Program-made: the position numbers and the translations under genes | Notes under the pieces: model-generated | The model's database searches: none | Told to the model about the DNA's origin: nothing | Seen by the model: only the letters and a program-made list of their open reading frames with translations | DNA from: Areca catechu | Lineage: Eukaryota; Streptophyta; Magnoliopsida; Arecales; Arecaceae | Direction: 5' to 3' | Length of the DNA: 64,000 bases | Assembly (NCBI GenBank): GCA_021397845.1 | Contig: CM038043.1 | Location: 33,782,501 to 33,846,500 of the forward strand | In this document: positions 22,371 through 33,374 of the stretch, in pieces | How the letters are laid out: every line of letters starts with the position of its first letter | Numbering within the stretch: position 1 is the stretch's first letter

Positions 22371-22591
22371 TACTGCTGTACTTTCTCCTGGCCGAGTCGA
22401 TTGGCGGTGCTGGTGCACGCCTTTTCCGGTCGACCTGCAACAAAGTCCCCAAAATGCCGGCGGTGTTCTGGCGGGGGACACTTCGATGCCTAAGTCAGCT
22501 GAAGAGTGAGAGCAACATAATGGAGGATAAAAATGGGCAGCATTTGGAGAGGGAAGAGTCCACCTTCTTTCGAGCAGGGTCCCCTGGATAC

Positions 22592-22600
22592 CTTATATAG
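22592..22600 (-). promoter_or_regulatory. T1 LTR TATA box
   Basis: The minus strand reads CTATATAAGG in the LTR, between the tandem array (U3) and the U5 block. The other LTR has the same sequence at 10913-10921. Likely core promoter of T1. Confidence 0.55.
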
Positions 22601-22789
22601 GGCGGAACAATCTAAAAGTTGTTATGGGGTAAGCCAAGAAGATCGATTTGCCCCTACTAGGATCTGGAGAGTGGCCATGTGGCACCCTGAGAGGGCAAAG
22701 TCGTGGGAGTAGTGGAGCGGCGCTGCTACGGTGGCAGAATTCCGTTGTAATAAAAGGGCCTTCTAGAATACTCTAGGGTCCCAAAACGA

Positions 22790-23250
22790 GTCAGTCGGAC
22801 CTCAGCAGGAGTGGCCATCGGACCTCTGCTTTAGTGGTTCGGCTGTCGAAGGAGATAGATGAGCCAGACCCAAGAAGGAGTGGCCGTCGGACCTCTGCCC
22901 CAGTGGGTCGACTGCCGAAGGAGATAGATGAGCCGGACCCCACAAGGAGCGGCCATTGGACCTCTGCCCCAGTGGGTCGGCTGCCGAAGGAGATAGATGA
23001 GCTAGACCCCAAAGGAGTGGCCATCGGACCTTTGCCCCAATGGGTCGGCTGTCGAAGGAGATAGATGAGTCGGACCCCAAAAGGAGCGACCGTCGGACGT
23101 CTACCCCAGTGGGTCGGCTGCCGAAGGAAATAGATGAGCCGGACCCCAGAAGGAGTGGCTGTCGGACCTCTGCCCCAGTGGGTCAGCTACCGAAGGAGAT
23201 AGATGAACCGGACCCCAGAAGGAATGGCCATCGGACCTCTACCCCAGGGG
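22790..23250 (-). repeat. T1 LTR tandem array, unit about 69 bp (5' LTR)
   Basis: Six to seven units of the same type as in 11113-11500, with unit starts near 22846, 22915, 22985, 23044, 23113 and 23183. The spacing and count differ slightly from the other LTR. Confidence 0.85.
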
Positions 23251-23314
23251 CCGGTCCTGTCGGACCGCCAAAAGAAACCGGCACGATTCAGTGGTGAGCC
23301 GGATAGGTACAACA

Positions 23315-23475
23315 GAGACCAATTTAGATAATTTGACTAAGATAGAAATATATGAAGTGAAATCAAAATAGAGGGATGAACCACTTCCATTATCACCCAA
23401 TTTACCTATGGTCCTAGTCCTAAGAGCCCTAGAATCATTCATCACTTTCAATGGAAAGGGAGAACAAATAGGTGC
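23315..23475 (+). other. H interior fragment between T1 and T2
   Basis: Aligns with A1 minus strand 6220-6380 (blocks NLDNLTKIEIYE and MSITFNGKEKQI in A1). It begins with the T1 duplication GAGAC and ends with the T2 duplication GGTGC. It proves that the DNA on either side of T1 and T2 is one element. Confidence 0.85.
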
Positions 23476-23559
23476 TGTGTGGCACTTTCACTGACATGGA
23501 GTCCCTGTTGATGGCCACGGTGGCATGGGACATGCCACCTGGATACGACGGCCTAATGA

Positions 23560-24117
23560 AATGCCAAGGTGAGCCCTCCTGCCGAGGTCAGCTCCCAGCC
23601 AGGGTCATGCTCATGAGGCGAGCCCCCCGCCTAAGGCCAGCTCCCGGCCGGGGTCATGTTCATGCTGCCAAGGTGAGCCCTCTTGCCGAGGTCAGCTCCC
23701 AGCTGGGATTATGCTCATGAGGTGAGCCCCTCGCCTGAGACCAGCTCTCGGCCAGGGTCGTGCTCATGTTGCCAAGGTGAGCACTCCTACCGAGGTCAGC
23801 TCCCAACGGGGTCGTGCTCATGAGGCAAGCCCCCCACCTGAGACCAGCTCCCAGTCAGGATCGTGCTCATGCTACAAAGGTGAGCCCTCCTGCCGAGGTT
23901 AGCTCCCAGCTAGGGTCATGTTCATGAGACGCGCCCCCCGCCTGAGGCTAGCTCCCGTTCTGGGTCATGCTCATGCTCCAAGGTGAGCCCTCCTGCTGAG
24001 GTCAGCTCTTAACCGGGGTTGTGCTCATGAGGTGAGCCCCCTGTCTGAGGCCAGCTTCCGGTTGGGGTCGTGTCATGCTGCTAAGGCGAGCCCTCTTGCC
24101 GAGGTCAACTCCCAGCC
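23560..24117 (+). repeat. T2 LTR tandem array, unit about 104 bp, left part
   Basis: Units combine two related halves of about 52 bp: GCCGAGGTCAGCTCCCAGCC..GGTCATGCTCATG and CCTGAGGCCAGCTCCCGGCC..GGTCATGCTCATG. The array continues at 25425-25805 after the insert and is matched at 36120-36650 in the 3' LTR. Confidence 0.85.
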
Positions 24118-25424
24118 TATTGAAAATTCAAGGCACTATTCCAGACCAGCGCCTATACGCAGCAGAAGCAACCAGGAAGCAAACAATCCAACAACCTGTT
24201 ATTTGGATTCAACATCATGCAACAATGGAGATATAGATAAGAGATGTGGGAGAAAAATAGAGATTGCTTTTCATTAATTACTTTGGAGAAGAACCCTGTT
24301 ACAAGACAAGATGTAACCCCGGCACCCCTTCTGAAAATCCAGAAGCTTCTCGACGTCCCGCACATCTTCTCTCTTGCAGGCCTCATGCCCCAAGAATCTA
24401 TGTACGGCCTTGCATGGACAATACCTCAACGTGCGTCTCCCATCTGCAGACAATACCTCAACACAGACGTCCCTTCTCCAAAGCCCCGTGGAACATCCCA
24501 CGGTACCAAGCCCTTCAAGTGATATCTCCCTCATGTGCGCCTCTCTACAAGTCCATCACCATGGCCCTGCCTCCTCTAATTGGAAAGGGCTCCACCTGCG
24601 GACTCCCTCACACAGGATCTCTCACAGCCATGTCCCCACGCGGACTCCCTCCACGTGGTCTCTCAGAAGCCTCCATCGTGCCTCCCAAATCCTGGGAAGT
24701 CTCCAATGGTCCACACCCATGAGGGGCATTCCTAGAACCACTCTCCTCATGGTCTTCTCATGTCCATGAGGAGGCCTTATGGACTCCACACTTGGACCGT
24801 GAGCCAAGCCTCACAGTCTCAAGTTCTTCACTGTGAGCCACTCTCAAAACTGCATGCCCCCTTCTTAAATAACACATGGGGCGTCGGTCTCCTTTCCTTG
24901 GGCATTTTGGATTAGTTGAGCTCCTTATTTAGTTAGGCTGCATCATATGTGGGTGGTTACACATCTTGAATCTTGTTATGACTCAATCACATGGATGGTT
25001 AGGACTTGTCTTAAGCCAATAACAAACTGATTATGACTCCTTACATGATTAGGCTCCCAATTGGTTACAACTAACCAATTCGGTTAGGATCCTGGGTAGT
25101 TAGGCTAACCAACCAACCAACTAACCACCTAACCAACTAAGCTAACCTCCTAACCAATTTAATAACCTGGACCCAATCCCCATAATCCAATTGGGTTATG
25201 TTACAATCTCTCAAAAAACTCCCTCCAAGAAATCAATGTACCCTAGGTCAAACCCCTGACCCAACTTGACTCTTAGGGCCCTGGGAAAAACCCTAGAAAA
25301 CCCCTGGAACAACTCCAGAAACTGCTTGGTTACCGTCCCCAAGCCCCAGGGATCATCTCCAGCATCCCTGCCATGGTCTCCTAAGTCTCTCCAAAGCTTA
25401 GGAGCATCATGCAAATCTCTATAT
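24118..25424 (+). other. Unidentified 1.3 kb insert in the T2 5' LTR
   Basis: It cuts one array unit cleanly; AGCC is found on both sides (24114-24117, 25425-25428). The 3' LTR has no equivalent, so it came after T2 or is a copy-specific change. Its ends (TATTGAAA...TCTATAT) are not TG...CA and show no inverted repeat. A short AACC/AACT-rich stretch lies at 25098-25160. No conserved protein is seen. It could be a degraded solo LTR, a captured genomic piece or filler DNA. Strand is arbitrary. Confidence 0.55.
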
Positions 25425-25805
25425 AGCCAGGGTCATGCTCATGAGGTGAGCCCCTCGCCTAAGGCCAACTTCTGCCAGGGCCATGCTCATGCTGCCAAGG
25501 CAAGCCCACCTGCCAAGATCAACTCTAAACTGGGGTCGTACTCATGAGGCGAGCCCCCCATCTGAGGCCAACTCCTAGCTGGGGTCGTGCTCATGCTACC
25601 AAGACAAGCCCTCCTGTCGAGGTCAGCTCCCAACTGGGGTCATGCTCATGAGGCAAGCTCCCTGCCCGAGGCCAGCTCCCGGCTGGAGTCATTTTCATGC
25701 TGCCAAGGTGAGCCCTCCTGCCGAGGTCAGCTCCCAGCCGGGGTCATGCTCATGAGGCAAGCCCCCCCACTTGAGGCCCACTCTCGGCTGGGATTGTACT
25801 CATGC
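25425..25805 (+). repeat. T2 LTR tandem array, right part
   Basis: Continuation of the 104 bp array after the insert, three to four units, ending at CATGCTGCTAGAG...ATGACTCTCC, which is also where the array ends in the 3' LTR (36650). Confidence 0.8.
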
Positions 25806-26792
25806 TGCTAGAGCTATGACTCTCCCCTTTCTGTTTGCCTTGTGGGGGGCCAAAAAAGTTTCCGCAGGTGGTAAAAGAAGGGTCAACGAGAATTCAAACC
25901 ACAACAAGGAGGTTACCGGTTGCTTTCAACCTTCGGAGGGTGGTGCATGTCCTACCATAATTCAAACTTTGCAACACACCATTCCCATGCCCTGAGCGAC
26001 TGCAGGTCGCCAGGTTCCGAGCCCTATAATGTGCTACCACATCGACAACCATGCAACTAAAAGCTTCAAACCCGCGACATGAAACCTGAACCTCCCCTGA
26101 GAGGAGTACTCCATTAAGGCCCCAAGGCCCTGCAATGCTCTCACGGTCCCTCAAGGAATGGAAATGCCTCACCATGGTAGGGGGCTCGGATGCACGATGC
26201 ATGCCCCTTCCACAGGGAACCATACCACCAGAGGGACAGGACCTGAACCACGGCCGCATACACCCCCAATGGAAGGATCTACTCCTGAGGACCGGTTCGA
26301 CAAGAGGGAAATCATAGGCAATGATAAGCCCCTCCCAGAGAGGGTATACAGAAAGGGACACCTGGATAAAGTCCCATATCTGCTTTGGGCCATCCCATAT
26401 ACATAAGGTCAGAGAGAGGAATACCAAAAGGTAAGAAAAAATAAACAAGCGAGAAAGAGATGGAGAGTGAGCGAACAAGGGACCCCCAGCAGACCCTTCC
26501 AAGCTCTCCACTCCCATTTGTGCTTGCTCTTTTCCACCTCAATTCTACCTTTCACCCTTTACATGAAGAGCCCCCAACTCTCCACCATAGAGGTTATGTT
26601 CTCCTTGATCCTCCTGTCTGACTTGATCATCGAAGTGTCCCCATTGGAATCCTTGGCTCGGGTCTCCTCTTTTTTGCAGGACAGTCAGATCAAAGAGCCA
26701 GCCAGGAAAGGGAAAGACAAGCACCCCACGGGAATCCAACACGTCCATGGTGCATCGGAGCTACAGGCCATGGTGATCTTGGCGGCAATAGA

Positions 26793-26812
26793 TTGGCATG
26801 CTAGGAAGGGGG
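26793..26812 (+). other. T2 primer-binding site (putative)
   Basis: GATTGGCATGCTAGGAAGGG begins directly after the LTR (26791). It resembles the T1 site. The tRNA is not identified. Confidence 0.5.
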
Positions 26813-27411
26813 GACAGAGAAGCTGGTTTAATACTAAGTCTCCCACTACAAGGGAGAGATTCGTGGAAGCCCACGGTCCAATGGTAACCGCACGGGCCTG
26901 CAAAGCCTCTGCTAGTCAAGCTGGAGATCCCTCTCGCCATGATGACCATAGCCCAGAGAGGGAAGTTCGCGCTCCCCCACTGCCACCTCCGATAGACCCT
27001 TAGATCACCGCACTAGCCCAGCAGGTCTAGGTCCTGGCTACGGCGGTGTGCCAGCTCTATCAGAGGCACCGATCCCTGGAAACTCAGCAGCAACTAGGAA
27101 CACCAGTGGCCCATGCCATCAAATACCGTACCAGCCTATAGTCCTTCCAGGAGGGGCCATTGCATGTGGCTTCCCGCTTACGGGGGGACCACTAGATGGC
27201 TAGAAAGAAGCCACAGCATGATCCGACTGGCTAGGGGAGCTGATCCCTGGTCTTAGACCACAGTGCACGCTCCACCAGCGATGTCGACATACCCAGGAAC
27301 TCAGGTAGGAGCTCCTCCTCTCCGACCGCCCTTCACCCCCCACGATCTCTACTGAGTGGTCCACAGATGAGACTATCCACCATCAAGTGGAGACAACCTC
27401 AATGAGTAGGA

Positions 27412-28380
27412 GTGCAAGATGGTAGATCTATTTGCTGGTTTGTAGAGATTCAGGGCTCTCTAGCAAGCCCGCGGGTTATGACACCCGTCCCCCTTTCTCC
27501 TGCAGGATCTAAGAGGAATCGATCCCTAGCCGATTCCATATATCGCAAGTTGATCCTACAATGGGATGATCGATCCCCTGGACCACCTGGAAAGCTACAA
27601 GGCCTTTATGAGGATCCAGGGGGCTACTGATGCTCTACTTTGTATCGCCTTTCCGGCCACCTTATGGAAGGCTACTCGAGCCTGATTTTCCAGGCTCGAG
27701 TCTGAGAGTATAGATTCCTTCTCCCAGTTGAAGAAGAGATTCATGGTGCACTTCGATGCATGCAGGAAGGTGCTGCGTGAAGCTGATAGTCTCTTCTCGA
27801 TCCATCAGCAGGATCGAGAATCTCTCCGGGAGTACATGTCCTGGTTCAAGGCCATCGCCCTGGAGATCTACCACCTCGACTAGCCAGTTGCCATGCTAGC
27901 CCTGAAGAGGGGGTTGCGGACTTCTTGCTTTACCTACTCCCTCGACAAAAAACCTTCAAAGACCTACTCAAAGCTCCTCCTCTGGGCCAACAAGTATATC
28001 CACATAGAGGAGGCTGACCACACCATAAGGGAGTTGGACGGGAGGCCCTTGAAGAGGCAGGTCATCGGGGAAATGTCCACTCCCCTGGCTTTGAAGATGG
28101 CACCTGTCCAGGGACCAGGGTTGAGGCCTAGAGTCGACCCCACCAAGGAAGAGAAGTTCACTCCTCTCCTCACCCCCAGAGCAAAGATCCTAATGGAGAT
28201 CAAGGATGAGTGCTTTCTACACAGACCTCCCTACTGAAGCCATCCGCTAGGCGGGATAAGTCCCACTACCACTGCTTCCATCCGGACTATAGCCACGATA
28301 TGGAGGAATGCCACCATTTGAAGAGGGAAATAGAAGACCTGGTCAAGCATGGCTACCTCAAAAAATACGTGGATGATGCG
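27412..28380 (+). pseudogene. T2 gag, broken
   Basis: The Gag core begins near 27570 (DPLDHLESYKAFMRIQGATDALLCIAFPATL in broken frames) and continues with SQLKKRFMVHF and ESLREYMSWFKAIALEI. The stretch 27893-28237 is the C-terminal part (RGLRTSCFTYSLDKKPSKTY). YHCFHPDYSHDMEECHHLK (about 28265-28325) matches the Cys/His block of T1 Gag. Stops and a frame change near 28205 break it. 26813-27411 upstream is a damaged N-terminal or leader region. Confidence 0.75.
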
Positions 28381-28932
28381 ATGCCTCTAGCAACCCGAGG
28401 TGAAGAGCCCTATCCACTCGCCATCGACAACCAGCCCATCGAGAAGCCGATAGGGATGATATCCTGGGAGGCAGGGAGAACCCCGAAGAGGGCTAGGGAG
28501 AGAGAAGGGAGTGATGATGTACTCCCTTGCATGGAAGAGGGGACAGCTGGGGTGGATAACCTAAATAATGATGCTGTCATCATAGAAATGATGATAGTGA
28601 AACATCTTGTAAAAAGAATCATAGTTGATGGTCGAAGCTCTGTAGATATCCTTTTTTATGATGCTTTTGCAAGGATAAACCTATATGCTAACCAGATAAA
28701 GCTGGTGTTCACGCCCTTAGTGGGCTTCACTAGGAATTCAATTGGAGTAGAGGGAGAGATTATGCTCCTAATAACTGCTGGGACTCCACCTCAACAAAGC
28801 ACAGTACTGATGATGTTTACCGTCGTAAGGCTTCCTTCACTTTACAACACGATCTTGGGGCATCCAGGACTTAACCTACTCGACGCCACCATATCCACAA
28901 AGCATCTCCTTATTCAGTTTCTAACTTCTTAA
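28381..28932 (+). pseudogene. T2 aspartic protease region
   Basis: In the open frame 28210-28932: RIIVDGRSSVDILFYDAF carries the protease site (usually D-T/S-G-S; here DGRSS), then VEGEIMLLITAG and SLYNTILGHPGLNLL, the flap-to-C-terminal blocks of plant gypsy proteases. It would cleave the Gag-Pol polyprotein. It is continuous with the end of gag, as usual in these elements. Confidence 0.75.
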
Positions 28933-29026
28933 GGGATCGGGGAGATGAAAGGGTCATGCTAGCCAATCCAGCACTGCCTGCAAATTGTTCCGGGGCCCCG
29001 AGGGGTCGATCCGAGCCCAGTCCTTA

Positions 29027-30430
29027 ACTAGCTGAATCTGACAGAGCCGGACCCCAAGGGCAAACCAGTTGAGCCCTTGTTGCCCTTCCCCTTAGGGGAA
29101 GATCCCTTAAAGATGGTACAAGTAGGAGCCCTGCTATCTGAAGAGAAGAGATCCCACATGCTCAGCTTCTTGCAAGCCAACACGGATGTCTTCACCTGGA
29201 CTACTGTTGACATGCCTGGTATCCCTCCAAAGGTGATCACCTACAAGCTAAATGTTGATCCCAACTATCGTCCAGTTCGATAGAAGAAGAGAAGTTTCAC
29301 CTTGGAACGATAGAAGGAAATCAATGATGAAGTTGGAAGATTCTCATAAAGGGCTTCATCCACAAGGTCCGGTATCCTGACTAGCTTGCTAATGTGGTGA
29401 TGGTCAAGAAAACCTCTAGAAAGTAGAGAATTTGTGTCGACTACACTGACCTCAACCGAGCCTGTCCGAAGGATAGTTTCCTACTCCCCAAGATTGACCA
29501 GTTGGTGGATGTGATCTCAGATCACAAGTTCCTTGCTTCATGGATGCATTCTTCAGATACAATCAAATCCGCATGCATCTGGAGGATGAGGAATACACAG
29601 CATTTATGACCGACAGGGGTACGTATTATTACAAGATGATGCTGTTCAGCCTTAAGAATCAGGGGCCACATACCAACACCTAGTTAGCAAGGTCTTCAGA
29701 GACCAGATCAGCCACAACATGCAGGTATATATGGATGATATGCTTATCATGAGCGGTCTGGAGTTGGATCACATCACTAACCTAGCGAAGGCTTTTGATA
29801 AACTCTACCTCTACTAGATGAAACTGAACCCTACCAAGTGCATGTTTGGCATTGCAGCGAGAAAGTTCTTGGGATTCATCGATATGAGGCATCCTACTTC
29901 CAAGAAAGAGGTCTAGCGCTTGACCGGGTGCATTGCAGCATTGAGCAGCTTCATCTCGTGCTCTGTCGAGCGCTGCCAGCCATTCTTTAATATGCTGCAA
30001 AAGATGAATAGCTTCACCTGGACGGAAGAGTGCTGGGAGGTGTTCGAGGGGCTAAAGAAGCTCCTCGCCTCTTCACCGTTACTGTCGAGGTCGGAGCCTA
30101 GAGAGGAGCTCCTCTTGTACCTGACAGTTTCACCCGAGATGGTCAGCTCTGTACTGCTCCAAACCGACAAGGATGGCTCCCAATGGCCAGTCTACTACAC
30201 CAGCAAGCTACTCCATGACACAGAAACTAGGTACACCCAATCCAAAAAGATCATTTTTGCACTGATAATATCTATGTAGCGCCTCAGGCCCTACTTCCAA
30301 GCACACCCCATTGCTATTCTCACTAACCAGCCCCTGAAGGCTATCCTAAGTTGCCCAGATACTTCGAGGTGCCTGGCAAAGTGGATGGTGAAGCTCAATG
30401 AGTTTGATATCACCTATCGCCCATGACCAG
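29027..30430 (+). pseudogene. T2 reverse transcriptase and RNase H, broken
   Basis: The linker (29077-29283) has SFLQANTDVFTWTTVDMPGIPP, the conserved start of plant gypsy RT. RT blocks: RIYVDYTDLNRACPKD (about 29420), KIDQLVDVISDHKF, and VYMDDMLIM with YMDD codons at 29728-29739. RNase H: 29920-30279 (CWEVFEGLKKLLASSPLLS, YLTVSPEMVSSVL, YTSKLLHDTETRYTQ) and AILTNQPLKAILS near 30315. Stops and frame changes occur near 29281, 29540, 29665 and 30280. Confidence 0.85.
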
Positions 30431-30822
30431 TGCAAAAAGCCCAAGTCCTTGCAGATTTCCTGGTGGAGTGCACTTGGATAGATGAAGAAGACTCGAGGTT
30501 AGAAGATCGGCAAGCCGAGCCCAAACTGGACCCAACCCCGAAAGCAATGACATGGATCCTCCACATCAATTGTGCATCCAATGCTGGTGGAAGCAGGGTT
30601 GGCCTCATTCTGGCCAACTCCGATGGGGTCATTGCGGAGTATACACTATGGTTCCTATTCAAGGTGACAAACAACCAAGCTGAATATGAGGTGCTCCTTG
30701 CGAGGCTAAAAGTGTCCCGTGAACTGGGTGTTAATAGGCTGAAGGTCTTCACCGACTCTCAACTGGTGGTGGGACAAGTCTCCTGTAAGTACAAGGCTTG
30801 GGATCCTATGATGGTGAAATAA
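30430..30822 (+). pseudogene. T2 archaeal-type RNase H (aRNH)
   Basis: The open frame carries WILHINCASNAGGSRVGLIL (the usual first catalytic Asp of LHVDG is Asn here), NNQAEYEVLLARL and VFTDSQLVVGQV. The end block (NAWVDILSRLATL) is in 30832-31122. This second RNase H is the marker of the Tat group. Confidence 0.8.
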
Positions 30823-31129
30823 CTAGATAAGGTGCGCTCGTACACGGCAAACCTCCAGTACTTCGGCATCTCCCACATCCCACGAGTGAAGAATGCTTGG
30901 GTAGACATCCTCTCCAGACTGGCCACCTTGCTGGAGTCATTGCTGGGGCGTACCTTCATCGAGTATCTCGAGGCTCCTAGCTATGAGACCATAGTCGAAG
31001 TCCAGCAAGTGATCACCAGAACCAACAAGATGGACCCCTACATCAAGTACATCACCACAGGCATCCTACCTAAGGATCAAAAGGAAGCCGGCCTCCTCAA
31101 GAAGAAAGCATGCATTACGTAATGATGGA

Positions 31130-32210
31130 TGGGTAGCTGTACCGGAGGTCCTATTCCTACCCCCTGCTGAAATGTTTGAAGCCCTTAGAAGCTGCCACGT
31201 GCTCCAAGAAATACATGAAAGCATCTGTGGCAACTATGTGGGGGGCAGGACCTTGGCCTATAAGGCAATCCGGCAAGGATATTTCTGGGAGACCATGCGA
31301 GAAGACGTTGCTGACTTCATGAAGAGGTGTGATCGCTGCCAACACATGTCCATATCCAACGGCAGCTGGCAGCTCTGCTTTCCCAGCAATCGGCTCCATG
31401 GCTGTTCGCCCAATGAGGAATGGACATCTTAGATCCCTTCCCCACCGCATCCAGTCAACAAAAATTCTTGATTGTGGCCATCGACTACTTCACCAAGTGG
31501 GTCGAGGTCGAACCCTTAGCCTGAATAATGGAGGCAAAGGTCAGGTCTTTCTTCTGGAAGTCGGTGATCTACCGGTTCAGCCTCCCGCATACTATCATCA
31601 CTAATAATGAGATAGTTCGATAACTAGGCCTTTGAGGAGTTCTGTGCCGACCTCAGCATCCACCATCGTTTCACTTTGGTAGCTCACCCTCGGACCAATG
31701 AGGAAGTCGAAGTGACTGACCAAACCATCTTGAAAGGGATCAGCACAAGGCTAGAGCCAAGGGTCAGTGGGCCGAAGAATTGCCCAATGTGTTGTGGGCC
31801 TACAACACTACACCCCACATTGCTACCAGTGAGATGCTTTCAAGCTTGTCTTCGGCACCGAAGCTATGATCCCGGTATAGCTTGGAATACCCATGCTGCA
31901 GATAGAGCAGTATGATGAAGTCACCAATCCAGCCCGTCTCCTCAACCTGGATCTGTTGGATGAGATGAGAGACAAGGCTTAACTCTGGATGGCAGCCTAT
32001 CAGCAATGGGTAGCACACTACTCCAACTCCCGCATGAGGCTTAAGGTCTTCCACCCGGGCAACCTCATCCTCAGGCAGGAGGAAGCAGCCCAACTGGGGG
32101 AATGCAGGAAGCTCTCTCCAAACTGGGAGGGGCCCTACAAGATGGTCGAGGCCCTACCAGGGGGAGCCTACTACCTTGCCGGGCTTGACAGTGCCCGATT
32201 CACATGAACC
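31130..32210 (+). pseudogene. T2 integrase, broken
   Basis: Zinc domain at 31172-31350: EIHESICGNYVGGRTLAYKA (second His is Tyr) and CDRCQHM. Core: AIDYFTKWVEVEPLA (about 31480), TIITNNEIV (about 31590; the second catalytic Asp is Asn). Then NVLWAYNTTPH (about 31790) and the C-terminal YSNSRMRLKVFHPGNLIL ... NWEGPYKMVEAL (31989-32207). Several frameshifts break it. Confidence 0.85.
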
Positions 32211-32349
32211 TGGAATGCAAACAACTTGAGAATATACTACAAGTGATGTAAGACTTCTTCTCAATCACTAAAGTTCCTTTTTGATGCAACTTTGTCTTTC
32301 ACCTATTCAAGAACATATCCATCTGACTCCAAGTCCGGCGGACTAAGCT

Positions 32350-32695
32350 AGGAAACTTATGAAGCCCCACACCTTTAAGCCAGAAAACTTACGAAGCCTC
32401 ACACTTAAACTGGGAAACTTACAAAGCCCGCATCTTCAAGCCAAGAAACTTAGGAAGCCCCGCACTTCAAGCCGGGAAACTTATGAAGCCCCGCATCTTC
32501 AAGCCGGGAAACTTATGAAGCCCTGCACTTTCAAGCCGAAAAACTTACGAAGCCCTGCACTTTCAAGCCAGGAAACTTACGAAGCCCCGCACTTTCAAGT
32601 CAGGAAACTTACGAAGCCCCGCACTTTCAAGTCAGGAAACTTATGAAGCCCCGCACTTTCAAGCTGGGAAACTTACGAAGCCCTGCATCTGCCAC
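32350..32695 (+). repeat. T2 tandem array, unit about 32 bp
   Basis: About eleven diverged units of GAAACTTACGAAGCCCCGCA plus CTTTCAAGCCG. It begins about 140 bp after the integrase and lies on the side facing the antisense ORF, as in T1. Weaker copies continue to about 32830. Confidence 0.9.
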
Positions 32696-33138
32696 CATAA
32701 TCATAGTCTGAAGATGTCTGCCGCGAAGCTCCAAAAATCTTGCCATATATCGCTTGACTCACAGTTCAGCACCCTTAAGACAGAAAACTTATGAAGCCTC
32801 GTACCTACTGCCTTGCTCACAGTTCAGAGATGCCAGCCAAGAAGCTTCAAAGATCCCGCTATCTACTGCCTGACACACAGTTTGGCAAGACAAGAAAGAT
32901 TCAGAAGGCCTACATCAGGACCTACATGATCTTAAGTTTAGAAGAAGGGAAGCGGAATGCTCTCAAAAGGTCCTCATGCTAACCCTAAGGCCTCGAAGCC
33001 AATTCAAAACAACTAAAGCCAGGGAGAGGCACGTATGCCGAAGTTGGAGGAAGAAGGAAAGACCATGCTAAGTTTGTGGGTCAAGATGGCCTTACCCCTC
33101 ATACATTTTCAAGAATGTTCTTGGAGTACCAAAAAAAT

Positions 33139-33139
<1 letters not shown>

Positions 33140-33181
<42 letters not shown>
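33140..33181 (+). repeat. (AG)n microsatellite
   Basis: About 20 uninterrupted AG units after an A-rich stretch. It lies between the 32 bp array and the C-terminal end of the antisense ORF. Confidence 0.95.
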
Positions 33182-33184
<3 letters not shown>

Positions 33185-33374
33185 CAATTATGAAAGGAAA
33201 ATATTTGCATTGCTAAGGTTTTTCTTACAACCTACGAAGGCTCCCGACGGGCCAGGAGATCTTCCAAAAGTTCTAAGTACAAAAATGGTGAAAGAAAGAC
33301 AAAGAATAGAAGACCTATTCTACTGCCGGCTCCTTTCTTGGCCAGCGAGTGACTTCGGCTGGAGAAGGGGCGTC

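Larger units (their letters stand above)
10692..23314 (-). mobile_element. T1: Tat-like gypsy retrotransposon
   Basis: 12.6 kb with TGTTG...CAACA ends and a perfect 5 bp duplication GAGAC (10687-10691, 23315-23319) in H. In its own sense: 5' LTR, primer site, gag, protease, RT, RNase H, (duplicated protease-RT-RNase H), archaeal-type RNase H, integrase, tandem repeats, antisense ORF, polypurine tract, 3' LTR. The second RNase H and the antisense ORF are typical of the Tat group. Every gene is broken by stops or frameshifts. Its left duplication is only 4 bp from that of A1. Confidence 0.9.
22371..23314 (-). repeat. T1 5' LTR
   Basis: 944 bp. It ends (minus sense) next to the primer site at 22371, where TACTGC replaces TGTTGC of the other LTR. 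It contains the U5 block with ATCGAAGTGTCCCCC on the minus strand (22473-22487), a TATA box (22592-22600) and the tandem array 22790-23250. Confidence 0.9.
23476..26790 (+). repeat. T2 5' LTR (contains an insert)
   Basis: 3,315 bp, or about 2.0 kb without the insert 24118-25424. It starts TGTGTGGCACTTTCACTGAC and ends GGCGGCAATA where the 3' LTR has GGGGGCAACA. The first third is a tandem array of units of about 104 bp. The block ATCGAAGTGTCCCC at 26629-26642 is shared with L1 and T1. A frame at 26467-27003 crosses the LTR end and is not taken as a gene. Confidence 0.85.

Noticed and set aside
26467..27003. 178-codon frame that could be a gene
   Set aside because: It starts inside the T2 LTR and crosses the primer site. 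The equivalent part of the 3' LTR (37298-37519) has a different stop, and there is no domain.
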